A stretch of DNA of 64,000 nt from Panax quinquefolius (GCA_020205615.1 CM035151.1:47359409-47423408), one strand, 5' to 3'. Counted from the stretch's first letter, positions 22,638 through 35,676 are shown. A program made the numbers and translations. The notes: generated from the letters alone by a model not told the origin.

Positions 22638-23399
22638 AACTCATATTAAATATTTAATACTCTATTAATTTTATCATGCTAGAAAGCTGACGTTCGATAT
22701 TCCAAATATCTTTGAACGCTTAGGACTTAATATAAAATTTGAGGGGTTTGTTATTAATTTGTCTCTCATCTTGTTTTTAGCATTACACATATATATATAA
22801 AATATCAGCGTCGTATTAATGAACATGCGAAGCATGTTTGCATAATATATATATATATAATATAAGCATGCACATATAGAATACTATATTCTACTTGGAT
22901 TGATTATGGACTTTATTCTAGTTTGGTTCACTAGAGCCACCAAGTGAACCAAAAGGTCAAACCTAGGGTGCAAGAATTAATATTTAAATATAACTATTAC
23001 ATTTAAAACTGGGGCTCCATTACAAACGGGTCTCAAGCGCTCCTTGCTCTTTGATCTCTAATTTTCTAAAATTAATTCTAACTATTCCTATTACACAACT
23101 ATTTAAAATAAATAGAAACCTTGATCGTGATCGAGGGAAATACATAGGAGGAGATAAAATTTACATTAGAAAAATTAGAGAAGGCAGTACGCAGACCCCA
23201 TTTAATAAAACTCATACATTCATGCATCCAACTAAAATAAAATCCAATCGCATTGGTCAATAGTCCATAATCAATCCCATTTATTATCATACACATCACC
23301 ATATGCATCAATAAATAACATTCATCTCATGAATAATAAACATTTAATATATATATTGATATCATTTAATGGGCAAATTTAGTTAGTATAAAATCTAAT

Positions 23400-24060
23400 T
23401 TTGAATCAAAATAAACTCCTTTATTTAAATCCAAATTTAAATCAAAATAAAACTATTTTATTTTAATTTATCAAATTTTGAATAAAATAAACTATTTTAT
23501 TTTAATCAAAATTTTAATCAAAATAAACTCCTTTATTTTAATTAATTATGGAATCCAATTCCATATATATATAAAAATCTTTAATTAAAATAAACTCTTT
23601 TATTTTAATTAATTATGGAATCAATTCCATGTAAAAAAAAATTATTAAAGGAAACACGGATTATCTTTCTTATTCACAAATAAACTCCTTTATTTTGGAT
23701 AATATGAAATCTTATTTCATATTTAAATAAACTCCTTTATTTAAGGAAACACGGATTTTTTCTTCCTATTCACAAATAAACTCTTTATTTTGAATAATAT
23801 GAAATCTTATTTCATATTTAAACAAACTCCTTTATTTAAGGAAAGATGGATTTACTTCCCTATTCACAAATAAACTCCTTTATTTTAGGAAAAATAAAAT
23901 CCAATTTCAACTCCAATTAGTTATTATGGAATCTAATTTCAATTCTAATTAGTTTGCATGAAATTCTAATTTTAAAATTAAAATAAACCTTATATTTTAA
24001 TATTAAAATAACCTTTTATTTTAAAATTAAAATAAACTTTTATTTTAATTATAAAATAAT
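23400..24060 (-). repeat. Palindrome/hairpin array in leader B
   Basis: At least five AAATAAACTCCTTTATTT units between about 23409 and 23885, with ATATGAAAT/ATTTCATAT twice and GGAAT/ATTCC units between; AAAATAAA/TTTATTTT-like stems at the end. Confidence 0.85.
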
Positions 24061-24067
24061 TAAGAAT

Positions 24068-24133
24068 AATATATATATATATATATAACTATTATATATA
24101 TAATATAAATAGAATATATATATATATATAGTT

Positions 24134-24178
<45 letters not shown>
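24068..24178. repeat. AT microsatellite (compound)
   Basis: Three AT runs separated by short AT-rich pieces. Confidence 0.9.
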
Positions 24179-24179
<1 letters not shown>

Positions 24180-24505
24180 CCAAACGTTCCTTTTTTTTTT
24201 ATTAAGGAAGCAGGCTACCATTGTGAATTGTTGCCTTTTGTAAAATTTGCATGACCCTTATAACAAAAAAAAAAAAACCGTGGACCACTTTATGCAAAAA
24301 AAAAATAAATCAAACCACCTCCAGCTTCCGTGCATGTTACAGTTACATAATTTCCGTGCACCCTTGTAACATATATCATATATATATAATTTCCTGTTGC
24401 TTCAGTGCATGTTACAGTTGTTATCCGTTCCCTTTTTTTTTTTTTTTTTCGTGAATCGCGTGAAAAAAATAATCAAATCCATGATCCATTTTTTTTTTTT
24501 TTTTA
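24179..24505. other. Hypervariable leader segment (copy B)
   Basis: About 330 bp unlike the same position in other copies. It has A- and T-homopolymers and a short near-repeat (GCATGTTACAGTT at about 24332 and 24406). No gene is seen. Confidence 0.55.
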
Positions 24506-24598
24506 AATTTTATACAATAAAATTATGCCCAATTAAATTGTTCTAAACACATATCAATATACATATCAAATTAAAACAATTAATAATTCGCATAAAGG

Positions 24599-24614
24599 TT
24601 TGGCTCTGATACCA
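24599..24614 (-). promoter_or_regulatory. Primer binding site, copia-1 copy B
   Basis: Minus strand TGGTATCAGAGCC, an exact match to the canonical initiator-Met site. Confidence 0.92.
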
Positions 24615-24615
24615 C

Positions 24616-26504
24616 TGTTAGGTTTGTAATATTCATGTGCGTAATCAAATTGCATAAAAAGTGCGGAAGCGTGATAAATCAGAGTTTAAAGAATTATTTA
24701 CAAACCATAAACCCGGATTACCCTTTATGCATAATTATTAATTAAACGAAAAGATAAAGAATAAATCATACCCTTGAAGATCGAGCTTCCTCAGGTACAA
24801 GTTCACCTCCAAATCCTTTCGCGTTCAATCTTGAATCCACCGGGTTTGGTTCCTTCCTTTGATCAACGTTAGCCACCCAAATGTTTGGCCTCTAGAGGTG
24901 ATCCACCAAGGAAGAAGAAAATTCAAGAAGAAGGGTGGTTGGCTAAACCCTAGTTTTTCTATCTCTATAGAAAGGGTGTACTCTCCCAACAATTGGAATT
25001 ATGTCGTATGTTGAAAAAGTCAACAACCCCAACCCATAATAAGACTCTTCTTATTAATAGATGTGGGCAACCCACCTTAACAATTAAGGAATTAAGTTTT
25101 ATTTAATTAATTAAATTCTTTTAATTAATTAAGCTCCCCTAATCTTATTAGGGATAATTAATTAAACTCCTTTAACTAATTTTCCTTCCTAATCCAATTA
25201 GGAATAAATGAGAGTACTTATATTAAATTAATTCCTAAACTCTTTTAGAAATTAAAATAATAATAATTGTAATAATATTAATAAGACTCCTCTTATTAAT
25301 TTATATTTAATATTTCTAAAATATTAAATTAATAAATATTAAGCTATTTAATTTATTCTATCACCATAGATTAAATTAAATATACTTAACATATTATTAT
25401 TACGATTATTCCATTAACTTCTTAAATAATTATTCTTCCTTTTATGGTGTGACCCTTTAGGTTCTCCATATTAAACCTAGGTTGTGAATAAATCAATTAG
25501 AACAATTCTAATCTTATTTAAAAAAATAAATTAAACAATTAATTTATTTAAATAAATAATATTTATTCTACAATAGGGATAAGCCTCCTAGCGATCAACG
25601 ACTTTCCGGATAATATAGATTTCAACATTAATCATAAAAGAACCTTTGAGTAAATAGTTACTTAGACAATTCAATCCTTCCACCATACTGATGTCCCAAT
25701 TAAATATAAGACATGGAATTTTCGTCAAGTCTTATTTTATTTAATTATATGTATTTCGACTCTTAAATGCCTGACACCAAATAATGCAAATTAGAAACTC
25801 CTTTCTAATTTCATTACATTTGCCAAGGACTACTTGGGTTGTCATTTATCGAATCACATAGGACATTTCTCTTCTTTTGTTAGAAGTGGTAGATTCTTTA
25901 TTGATCATACATTATCTCCATGTACAACTTATTATACCCAAGCATACCCTTTGATATACCCTAAGGGTCTTAAGGAATAAGTCAAAGTATAACTCATCAT
26001 ACACAAGATACTATGATGATCTCAAGTCCAAGGATTACTTGTACTACTATCACTACAGGAATTCCTATTGACAGGCAAATAAAACTCCATTAGGTATTCC
26101 TTAGCGAGCCACGTTCAGTGAACTTATTCTCTAATAAGCACCTACATACTTGCTTTAGTGTCTCCACACAAATGATCATGAGATCAATCATCCTCATCCA
26201 ATGAGCAAGCAACGTATGTACCAATCTATCCGGATTCACTAATCCCCAATTTAGTAATCCAATGATTGCGAACTATTTTAGGTTTAAGCTTTCAAAGAAT
26301 TTAGATCTCATTAAAATGATCATCATCATTATTCTAAAAGCATTGCTTAAAACTATGGGTTTATCACATATTATAAAACAGCATCATGTAGATAATTTAA
26401 AAGCCTTTAATAAATTAATACTTTTTATTAATAAATGAATAAGATTGTTACAAAGTATATGCTTTATCATCAAACATGATTGGCTTGTGTGCATACTACT
26501 TTCA
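24616..26504 (-). repeat. Copia-1 LTR3, complete, shared by copies B and C
   Basis: 1,889 bp, TGTTAGG...CTTTCA, with a primer site on the left and a polypurine tract on the right. Long stretches (for example about 25980-26240) are identical by eye to LTR1. Confidence 0.92.
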
Positions 26505-26514
26505 ATCTCCCACT

Positions 26515-28240
26515 TGCACTAAAGCCAATCGCCATTGTATCTTATACTCTTCTTCTCTAAGTGACGATTATCCTGCTGTTGGATAAGCTTTAGTTAATGG
26601 ATATGTAATGTTGTTCATGAGAGTCCACTATCTCTATAGTGATTTCCCATCTTTCAATGATTCTAATAATCAAATGAAAGTGCCACAACACATGTTTAGA
26701 TCCAAGATGAGACTTGGGAACTATTCCTAGTTCTGTAATGAACTTTTAATCCAAACAATCAACTTGCAGCTTCATTTATAGCTATATACTTTGTCTTTAT
26801 CACTAAACCAAACAACTCTTTCTTTGTTTGGAACCTTTCCAATTCATCGCACCAATCGCTCAAGGTAACCCTTTACCTTAAAGTGGATTTTTCTGTCGTT
26901 TTGGTGCATTTGAAAAACTTGAGTCATTAAGCCCTCTAGTTTTAATTGGACCATCATGTATGATCACATCCTTAGTCTTTGGTTAAGAACTTTAAGATGT
27001 TTTTCACCGACTCACAAAGTGAACTTCTCCGAATACGAGTGATCAACATCAGGTCTCGTATATTTCATTGCATACATGATAGTTACTCATGCGATCTCTC
27101 TTTTCAGGAGTCTGTGGGGACTTTTAAGAGAAATACACTCCATAGCTCATCGACATGAGACATCTCTTGGAGTTTGCCATGCTAAACGACTTTAGCATCA
27201 AATGAATATCGTTCCTTGGGTTAAAGTCGAGCATCCTCTAAAATCTATCTTTATAGATTTATATCCCCAATTAAGATACTCTTCCCAAATCATTCGTGGA
27301 GGAATTTTTAGACAACTTTATCTTTACTGATTGTAGCATTAGTATGTCATTCCTTATCCGTAGTATATCAACATATAATATTAGGAATGTCACGGCGCTC
27401 CCACTGTCCCTTTTGTACACACTAGAACTCTTACCTCATCGTATGTAACTCGGATCATCATCTTCATGATGTGTACCTCATCATCATCATCCATGATGAA
27501 TCCATACCTCCTAGGTATCTTTTGGTACTATTCCAGACTTACGATTCGGTTGTGGTACAATAGGTCTATCTACAGGTTTCTCTTATTCGACTTATAGTGT
27601 TTTGTGGTTCTTGAACTCTTCAAGATCTATTATCCTCCCACTAGCCCTTTTAATGATAAACATCTTTATCTTAGAAAGAAGCGTGTTTCGCAACAAACAC
27701 CTTTTTTGCTAAGTAGAATTATAGAACATATACCCTAAACTTACTTTAGGATGTCCCACAAATTTGTACATGTCAAATCTTGTCCCAAGCTTATCCTTTG
27801 AAACCTTTTTCACATAAGTTGGACAACCCCTTATCTTAACATACTTAAGATTAGGAATCCTCCCTGTCCATAACTTTTATGGAGTCTTGGAAATAGGATT
27901 TTGAGGTTACCATTTTCGTGAGATATCTGACCATTTCTAGGACATGACCCTAGAGGGATACTGAAATGTCGGTAAAATCATTATGGACCGCACCATGTCC
28001 AACAAGGTACGATTTTTCATTCAAATACATCAATCAATTATTATGTATCGAGAGGCGTCCATTATGAGAAAACCATTTGATATGATCTAGAAACTTATTG
28101 CACAAGTATTCCTTCCTTGATCCGATCAAAGAATCCTAATACTTTGCCAATTTGTTTCACTTTTGAATTCTTTGAACCTTTCAAATAATTCACACTTGTA
28201 TTTCAGCAAATACACACATTCAACTCTTTGAATGATCATC
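26515..28240 (-). pseudogene. pol: copia-1 pol remnant, copy C
   Basis: Collinear with pol of copy B and uninterrupted; gives the empty target site for gypsy-1. Integrase about 28240-27680, linker about 27560-27440, RT deletion joint at about 27425 (same as B and E), RNase H toward 26515. Stops and shifts throughout. Confidence 0.8.
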
Positions 28241-28690
28241 TCCTTTTCTTATACTAGTTTGTTCAATATGCAAAATTATTTTCATGTAAGTCAAGTATAC
28301 AAAATTTATTAAGTAATATTCCAGTTCTATACAAAACATTATTATTATAAATAGAACAACAATTGTTCTTAATTATAATACCAAAGATTTCATTGTCCAA
28401 CAATAAAATGGAAATAATATTTTTTAACAAGAACTAGAATACAATAACAACTTATTGACTTAATAGATTTGCCCGTAGGCATTGCTAAACTATAAGTTTC
28501 TATGTCTAATGTTGCAACCTTTGCTTCATTTTCCACACATAGGATTACTTATATTTGTTTAGCTTTTACTTCGCTTGGTCCTTCATAAATCTATATTTAT
28601 GATAACCAAAGTCGGTATCCAATACCCAAGTAGAACCTTGACTTAAAAAGAAAATTTATTTTAAATCATGAACAAATTTGTATTTGTAAC
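28240..28690 (-). pseudogene. copia-1 protease and GAG-pre-integrase remnant, copy C
   Basis: Protease motif WVLDTDFG at about 28605-28632; DTG has become DTD as in copies E and G. Confidence 0.7.
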
Positions 28691-28699
28691 CGAAACTTC

Positions 28700-29504
28700 A
28701 CTAAGCTTCTTTGGTTAGCCTCTCGCAAGATGCTTGTATGATTTCTTTCCGGTGTCCGTGCTTATTGCGGTGGAAGTAAACTCCTTTGCTATCTCAGTAT
28801 CGGTTTTGTTCTTATTATCCTTTATTTTGCCTTTCTATTTACCTTCTTTGAATCGTTCTTCTTTCGGAAGATCCTTTGGCCCCTACCAAAGAAGACTTGA
28901 TCTTTCTTGGTTGGAAAGTGACTCTCAACATTTTTCAACATGTTAAGCAAATCACGAGGCGATATCTAGCTTGTTCATATGAAAAATTCACAACAATTAA
29001 TGTGAAAGAATTAAGGGAGTGAGGCAAGATCAAATCTTGGCTCAACTCTCCATCTATGACAAAACTTGTTGTCTTAATTGATCAATCAAATTGATTATGT
29101 TAAGGACTTTTATCTGTACTGTAGTGCCATTGGCCATTCTAGATCGGAAGAGCTCCTTAGATATCTGATATCTATTAGTTCTACTTTCTTCACCATCAAC
29201 TACTTGATGTGCAGCAATATAGTAGAAGCATCCATAGTTTTCATCGCCGTATTTGAAGCTCGTTACTTTCATAGATGCGAGCATGATGCATTGAGCCAAC
29301 TGTGCATCATCTTGCCACTTTCTAAAAGTAGCAATGTCTTCCTCAGAGGCATTGTCTGCAACCATTGCAGGGATAGGCGTATTAAGGACATAAGATAGCT
29401 TTTCAGCCATGAGAACTATTCTCAAATTCCTTAACCAATCCGTTTAATTCGGTATGGTTAATTTAACATCTAATATGCTTCATGATGATAGTAATTTTAG
29501 ACAT
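28700..29504 (-). pseudogene. gag: copia-1 gag remnant, copy C (longest open part)
   Basis: Start ATG at 29504 (MSKIT). The open stretch 29425-29054 (123 aa) begins MRIVLMAEKLSYVLNTPIP and includes EEDIATFRKWQDDAQLAQC and SKELFRSRMANGT, the Ty1/copia Gag N-terminal and middle parts. A zinc knuckle region lies at about 28745 but is scrambled. It is the best preserved gag of the array but still broken. Confidence 0.8.
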
Positions 29505-29706
29505 TGTAAAATTTCGTAAATGAATTTGTAATTAACAACATTTTAACATACATTCTATTATTAATTACCAAAATAAATTAGGTCTTGTTTTAAATTGGTA
29601 TCTCCCACTATTTTCTTCAAACTATATTACCTCACTTATATAGTTCGGCAAAATCTAATTAAAGATTTGCTAGTGAGAATAAGGATCCCATTTCAAATGT
29701 ATATAG

Positions 29707-30000
29707 CCTTGTGGTGACACAACAAACTATATATAAATAAATAGGTAGACAACTTTTGTCAATTACATCAACTATGCAACTCCTTGTATTTTGCCTCTTA
29801 GATTATTTTGATCAAGTGGTGGCACATAGAATCAAAATTATCCAAGTTAAGTCCAACCTAGCACTCCATATATTCAAAAAGAAAATATCATCCTTGTGGT
29901 GACACAACAAAACAATATTGTTTAATTTTCTTTATAAGCATCAAATGTGATAAATTAACATCTTAAATACTTAATACTTGCCTTGTGGTGACACAACAAA
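29707..30000 (-). repeat. Three 20-base hairpin motifs, copy C leader
   Basis: CCTTGTGGTGACACAACAAA at 29707-29726, 29892-29911 and 29981-30000, all exact. Confidence 0.92.
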
Positions 30001-30769
30001 CTCATATTAAATATTTAATACTCTATTAATTTTATCATGCTAGAAGGCGACGTTCGATATTCCAAATATCTTTGAACGCTTAGGACTTAATATAAAATTT
30101 GAGGGGTTTGTTATTAATTTGTCTCATCTTGTTTAGCGCACATACACATATATATATAAAATACGCGTCATATTAATGAACATGCGAAGCATGTTTGCAT
30201 AATATATTATATATATAATATAAGCATGCACATATAGAATACTATATTCTACTTGGATTGATTATGGACTTTATTCTAGTTTGGTTCACTAGAGCCACCA
30301 AGTGAACCAAAAGGTCAAACCTAGGGGTGCAAGAATTAATATTCAAATATAACTATTACATTTAAACCCGGGCTCCATTACAAACGGGTCTTCAAGCGCT
30401 CCTTGCTCTTTGATCTCTAATTTTCTAAAATTAATTCTAACTATTCCTATTACACAACTATTTAAAATAAATAGAAACCTTGATCGTGATCGAGGAAGTA
30501 CATAGGAGGAGATAAAATTTACATTCGGAAAAATTAGAGAAGGCGAAGTCTGCAGACCCCATTTAATAAAACCCATACATTCATGCATCCAACTAAAATA
30601 AAATCCAATCGCATTGGTCAATAGTCCATAATCAATCCCATTTATTATCATACACATCACCATATGCATCAATAAATAACATTCATCTCATGAATAATAA
30701 ATATTTAATATATATATTGATATCATTTAATGGGCAAATTAGGTTAGTATAAAATCTAATTTTGAATCA

Positions 30770-31200
30770 AAATAAACTCCTTTATTTAAATCCAAATTTA
30801 AATCAAAATAAAACTATTTTATTTTAATTTATCAAATTTTGAATAAAATAAACTATTTTATTTTAATCAAAATTTTAATCAAAATAAACTCCTTTATTTT
30901 AATTAATTATGGAATCCAATTCCATATATATATAAAAATCTTTAATTAAAATAAACTCTTTTATTTTAATTAATTATGGAATCCAATTCCATGTAAAAAA
31001 AAATTATTAAAGGAAACACGGATTATCTTTCTTATTCACAAATAAACTCCTTTATTTTGGATAATATGAAATCTTATTTCATATTTAAATAAACTCCTTT
31101 ATTTAAGGAAACACGGATTTTCTTTCCTATTCACAAATAAACTCCTTTATTTTGAATAATATGAAATCTTATTTCATATTTAAACAAACTCCTTTATTTT
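30770..31200 (-). repeat. Palindrome/hairpin array in leader C (truncated)
   Basis: Same array as in leader B up to the break at about 31200. Confidence 0.85.
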
Positions 31201-31202
31201 TG

Positions 31203-31840
31203 TAGGTACCTTGTTAAGTATGTAAACGTGGATTCTAGGCATATCCCCGGAAAGGAAATTTGGAAGGTCGGTAAAGCTCATCATAGATCGAACCATGTCC
31301 AACAATGTTCGATTTCTCCTTTCGAGATACACCATTCATTTGTGGCGTCCCCGGTGGAGTCCATTGTGAGATTATACCATTTCTTTGAGACAATTGAGAA
31401 ACTCACCACTTAAGTATTTCTCCTCGATCGGATCGAAGAATCTTAATACTCTTACCGGTTTGCTTCTCAACTTCACTTCGAACTCTTTGAACTTTTCAAA
31501 TGATTGATTTGTATTTCATTAAATACACATATCCAAATCTTGAGTGGTCGTCGGTGAATGTAATAAAATAAGAATACCCTCCTCAAATAAATGGTCGTTG
31601 TCATGGGTCCACATACATCGTGTGTACCAACCCTAACAACTCAGTAACTCTTTCTCCTTTTCCACTAAAAGGAGATTTAGTCATTTTACCCATGAGACAA
31701 GATTTCACAAGTTGGATATGATTCATAATCGAGATAACTCTAGAGCCCATCTTTATGCAACTTGGATAATCTTGTTTCATTAATATGACCAAGTCTACGA
31801 TTGCCACATGAAGGTATAATTAACATCATCTCTTTTCCTT
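31203..31840 (-). pseudogene. pol: copia-1 integrase fragment, copy D
   Basis: Corresponds to 5080-5590 of copy A plus the GAG-pre-integrase side. The right part encodes a segment before the integrase zinc-binding region. Truncated at 31201. Confidence 0.7.
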
Positions 31841-32280
31841 TTATTAGTTTGTTCAATTTGAAATATATTTTCATGCAAGTCAAGTATATAAAGTCCATTT
31901 CAGTAAATTACCAACACCATATAAAACATTATCATTATAAATGGAACAAGCTGTTGTTCTTTATTATAATATTAAAACCATCCATATCAATCTGAGAGAT
32001 AGAAATAATGTTTCTAATGATATTTGGAACAAAATAACAATTATTTAAATTAATGAACTTGCAGGTAAGCGTCTTTAAACAATAAGTCCCTACTAATCAA
32101 TGCAAGAACCTTTGCTCCATTTCCCACTCGTAGGGCGACCTCATCCTTGCTTAGCTTTTCTACTTCGACCGGTCCCTCGCGATATTATTACATATGTGAG
32201 AACCACATCCGGTATCCAATACCCAAGTAGAAGATTGACTTTCGGAAAAATTAATTTTAATCATAAACAAACCTTGATTA
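31840..32280 (-). pseudogene. copia-1 protease segment with intact DTG, copy D
   Basis: Minus strand reads WVLDTGCGSHICNNIA with the DTG codons at 32208-32216. This is the only copia protease motif in the window with an intact Asp-Thr-Gly. Flanking frames are broken. Confidence 0.75.
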
Positions 32281-32289
32281 GGATTGAAG

Positions 32290-33129
32290 CTTCTCCAAGC
32301 TTCTTACGCTTTTGTTACGCAAGATAATCCTTGTAGTTCCTCTTCCAAATGATCGGCTTATTGCAATGGAAACAAATTCCTTTGCTAATTGGACCGAGTT
32401 TCTTTTGATCCTTCACTTTCGCCTTTTCCTTAGCCTTCTTGGATTTCTTCCTTCGGAAGATACCTTGGGCCTCTTCCTTTTCTTGGAAGAATCATCCACC
32501 GATGAAGACATGGTTCTTCTTGGATGGGAAGTGACCTTCAGCCAGATTTTCAACATGTTAAGTAATTGAGCAAGGTGACATCCAACTTATTCATGTGAAA
32601 ATTCACAACAAATTGTGAGAAGGTGTGCAGGGTATTGCAAGACTAAATCTTGACTCAACTCCCCATCCACGACGAACCCAAGTTGCCCAAGGCGTTCAAT
32701 CGATTGATCATCTTTAGGACATGAGTCTCAGCGGTAGTGCCCTCGGTCATCCCGAGATCGGAAGAGCTCCTTAGATATTTCATATCTAGCGGTCCTACTT
32801 TGCTCACCATACAACTCTCCAAGGTGCGATAGCATAGTAGGAGCATCCATGTTTTCATCTTTGTGGCTGAAGCTCGTTACTCGTGGATGCGAGCATGATG
32901 CATTGAGCCACGGATGCATCATCTTGCCCTTTGTTTAAAAGTAGCAATCTCTTCCTCGAGGTCATCTCTGCGCAACTTTTTTGCGAGTGCAGGGGTAATT
33001 TAGGACATAAGAAATCTTTTCAAAGAAGTGAGAACAATTCTCGATTCCTTAACAAATCCCGTAGTAGTTCGGTCCGATCGGTTTGTTAGCATCAAGTATG
33101 CTTCGCGTTGAAATTAGTGAATGTGACAT
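32290..33129 (-). pseudogene. gag: copia-1 gag remnant, copy D
   Basis: Start ATG at 33129. Readable pieces include LRRSILK-type middle and TAETHVLKMINRL (32655-32858). The zinc knuckle at about 32340-32380 is in frame (CFHCNKP...WKRNY), without the one-base loss of the other copies, though the GH and last Cys are changed. Broken elsewhere. Confidence 0.75.
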
Positions 33130-33327
33130 TTTCAAAATTACGCATGTAAAAGGACAATATTTTAGCAAACATTCATTTATTAATTACCAAAATAAATTAG
33201 GTCTTATTTTATATTGGTATCTCCTACTATTTTCTTCAAACTATATTACCCTCATTTATATAGTTGGCAAAAATCTAATTAAAGTTTTTGCTAGTGAGAA
33301 TAAGGATCCCATTTCAATTATATATAG

Positions 33328-33623
33328 CCTTGTGGTGACACAACAAACTATATATAAATAAATAGGTAACAACTCCTTGTCAATTACATCAACATGTAAC
33401 TCCTTATGTTTTGCCTCTTGGATTATTTTGATCAAGTGGTGGCACATCCGAATCAAAATTATCTAAGTTAAGTCCAACCTAGCACTTCCATATATTCAAA
33501 AAGAAAAATATCGCCCTTGTGGTGACACAACAAAACAATATTGTTCAATTTTCTTTATAAGCATCAAATGTGATAAATTAACATCTTAAATACTTAATGC
33601 TTGCCTTGTGGTGACACAACAAA
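33328..33623 (-). repeat. Three 20-base hairpin motifs, copy D leader
   Basis: CCTTGTGGTGACACAACAAA at 33328-33347, 33515-33534 and 33604-33623; all exact although this copy is otherwise diverged. Confidence 0.92.
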
Positions 33624-34422
33624 CTCATATTAAATATTTAATACTCTATTAATTTTATCATGCTAGAAGGCGACGTTCGATATTCCAAATATCTTTGAAC
33701 GCTTAGGACTTAATATAAAATTTGAGGGGTTTGTTATTAATTTGTCTCATTGTTTGTTTTAGCGGCATTTATATATATATATATATAAAATACGCGTTAT
33801 ATTAATGAACATGCGAAGCATGTTTGCATAATATATTATATATATAATATAAGCATGCACATCTAGAATACTATATTCTACTTGGATTGATTATGGACTT
33901 TATTCTAGTTTGGTTCACTAGAGCCACCAAGTGAACCAAAAGGTCAAACCCTAGGGTGCAAAGAATAAACATTTAAATATAACTATTACATTTAAACCTT
34001 AGGGCTCCATTACAACGGGTCTTCAAGCGCTCCTTGATCTCTAGGTTCTTCAAAAAAAAATTCTAACTAATCCTATTACATTAAACTATTTAATTTAAAT
34101 AGAAACCTTGATCGTGATCGAGGGAAGTACATAGAGAGAGATAGAATTTACATCTAGAAGAAAACCGAGAAAAGGCGAGGTACGCAGACCCCATTTAATA
34201 AAACCCATTCATTCAAACATCCAACTAAAATAAATCCAATCATATTGGTCAATTGTCCATAATCAATCCCATTTATTATCATACATATCATCATATGTAT
34301 CAATAAATAAAATCATTCCATGTATATATGAGTATCATTTAATGGGCAATTTTATGTTGCATGAAATCCAATTTCAAGATTAAAATAAACTCTTTTATTT
34401 TAATTATAAAATTATTAAGATT

Positions 34423-34442
34423 AATATATATATATATATAAC

Positions 34443-34482
<40 letters not shown>
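34423..34482. repeat. AT microsatellite
   Basis: AT runs in leader D; shorter runs recur at 34529-34541 and 34647-34659. Confidence 0.9.
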
Positions 34483-34484
<2 letters not shown>

Positions 34485-34795
34485 AAAGTTAGCCGGACCT
34501 GCTTTTGTAACATTACTATCAATGTTATATATATATATATAATAACTGCCACGGGCCCCCTTAAAAAAAAAAATAATAATACGTGACAAGAACCAAACCA
34601 AAAACCTGCATCAAAACCAAAATCCATGCTTTAACCGTCCAGCATGTTATATATATATATCATAAAAAAGTCCTATTTGTTATCAACGGCAGACCTGCTC
34701 CTGGACAAACAAAAAAAAACGTGGACCAACAAAAAAAATCGACGGCACGGTCTTTGTCTTTGATTTTCGGAGTTTTTTTTTTTTTTTTTTTTAAT
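34485..34795. other. Hypervariable leader segment (copy D)
   Basis: Poly-A/T-rich, unlike other copies; short ORFs here are low-complexity readings. No gene is seen. Confidence 0.55.
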
Positions 34796-34906
34796 AATAA
34801 TTTTATACAACAAATTATGCCCAATAAATTATTCTAAATACATACCCATAGATATATGGAATCAAAATAATTAATAATTCGCATAAAGTTTGGCTCTCGA
34901 TACCTT

Positions 34907-35676
34907 TCGTTAGGTTTTAAGTGAAAATCAAAGTAGCAATCAAATTGCAAAACGTATAATGAAGCGAGATAAAATCGATTTTAAAATTTTTCACAAACCA
35001 ATTACCCCGGATCATCCTTTATGCATATTATTAATTAAACGAAGAATAAGAAATTATGAAATCATACCCCCTTGAGAAGCGAAGCTTCCTCAGTGCGAAT
35101 TCACCTCCTACTTCTCTCGCGATCTCCTTGAATCTCCGGGTAGATTCCTTCCTTTGATCAATGTAAGCCACCCAAGTGTGTGGCCTCTATAGGTGATCCA
35201 CCAAGGAAGAGAATTTTTCAAGAAGAAGGATTTGGCTCAAACCCTAGTTTTTCCTATCCGAATAAGAAAAAAGGTGTACTCTCCAAATCTAGGAATTACA
35301 TTATATCTCATATCTAATATAAGACTCTCTCTTATAAAGATATTATATAACCCTATTTTAATTAAAATAAGGTATTATTTATTTAATTAAACTCTTTTAA
35401 TTAAATGGGCTCCCTAATCCTATTAGGGATAATTAGTTAAACTCCTTTAACTAATTTTTTCTTTCCTAATCCAATTAGGAATAAATGAGAGTACTAATAT
35501 TAAATTAATTCCTAAACCTTTTAGAAATTAAAATAATAATAATAATAATAATATTAATAAGACTCCTCTTATTAATTTATATTTAATATTTCTAAAATAT
35601 TAAATAATAAATATTAAGCTATTTAATTTATTCTATCACCATAGATTAAATTAAATATACTTAATATATTATTACA
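34907..35676 (-). repeat. Copia-1 LTR of copy D, truncated
   Basis: Begins beside a damaged primer site (34891-34905) and matches the first about 770 bp of LTR3, then stops at a switch to leader sequence. Contains a perfect CTCC-loop hairpin with 11-base arms at 35431-35456. Confidence 0.8.
35431..35456 (-). repeat. CTCC-loop hairpin (11-bp stem)
   Basis: Arms AATTAGTTAAA and TTTAACTAATT, loop CTCC. In LTR1 and LTR3 the same place has one changed base in an arm. Confidence 0.85.

Larger units (their letters stand above)
9032..24615 (-). mobile_element. Copia-1 copy B, internal region (split by gypsy-1)
   Basis: Degenerate Ty1/copia internal region: polypurine tract at 9032-9042, end of pol at 9045-9153, then a 10.1-kb gypsy insertion with its target duplication, then pol, protease, gag and leader at 19273-24600, and the primer site beside LTR3. 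It belongs to the subgroup with the larger reverse-transcriptase deletion (also C and E). Confidence 0.9.
26505..31200 (-). mobile_element. Copia-1 copy C, internal region (leader truncated)
   Basis: Polypurine tract at 26505-26515, pol 26515-28240, protease 28240-28690, gag 28700-29504 and leader to about 31200, where it ends abruptly inside the palindrome array and joins integrase sequence of copy D. Its own primer site and 5' LTR are missing. Confidence 0.88.
31201..34906 (-). mobile_element. Copia-1 copy D, diverged sister copy (truncated in integrase)
   Basis: Starts inside integrase at about 31201 and runs through protease, gag and a shortened leader to the primer site. Clearly homologous to the other copies but more diverged, and it lacks their shared defects: protease reads WVLDTGCGSHIC and the Gag knuckle is in frame. 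The palindrome array is almost absent. It probably represents an older or separate subfamily. Confidence 0.85.
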
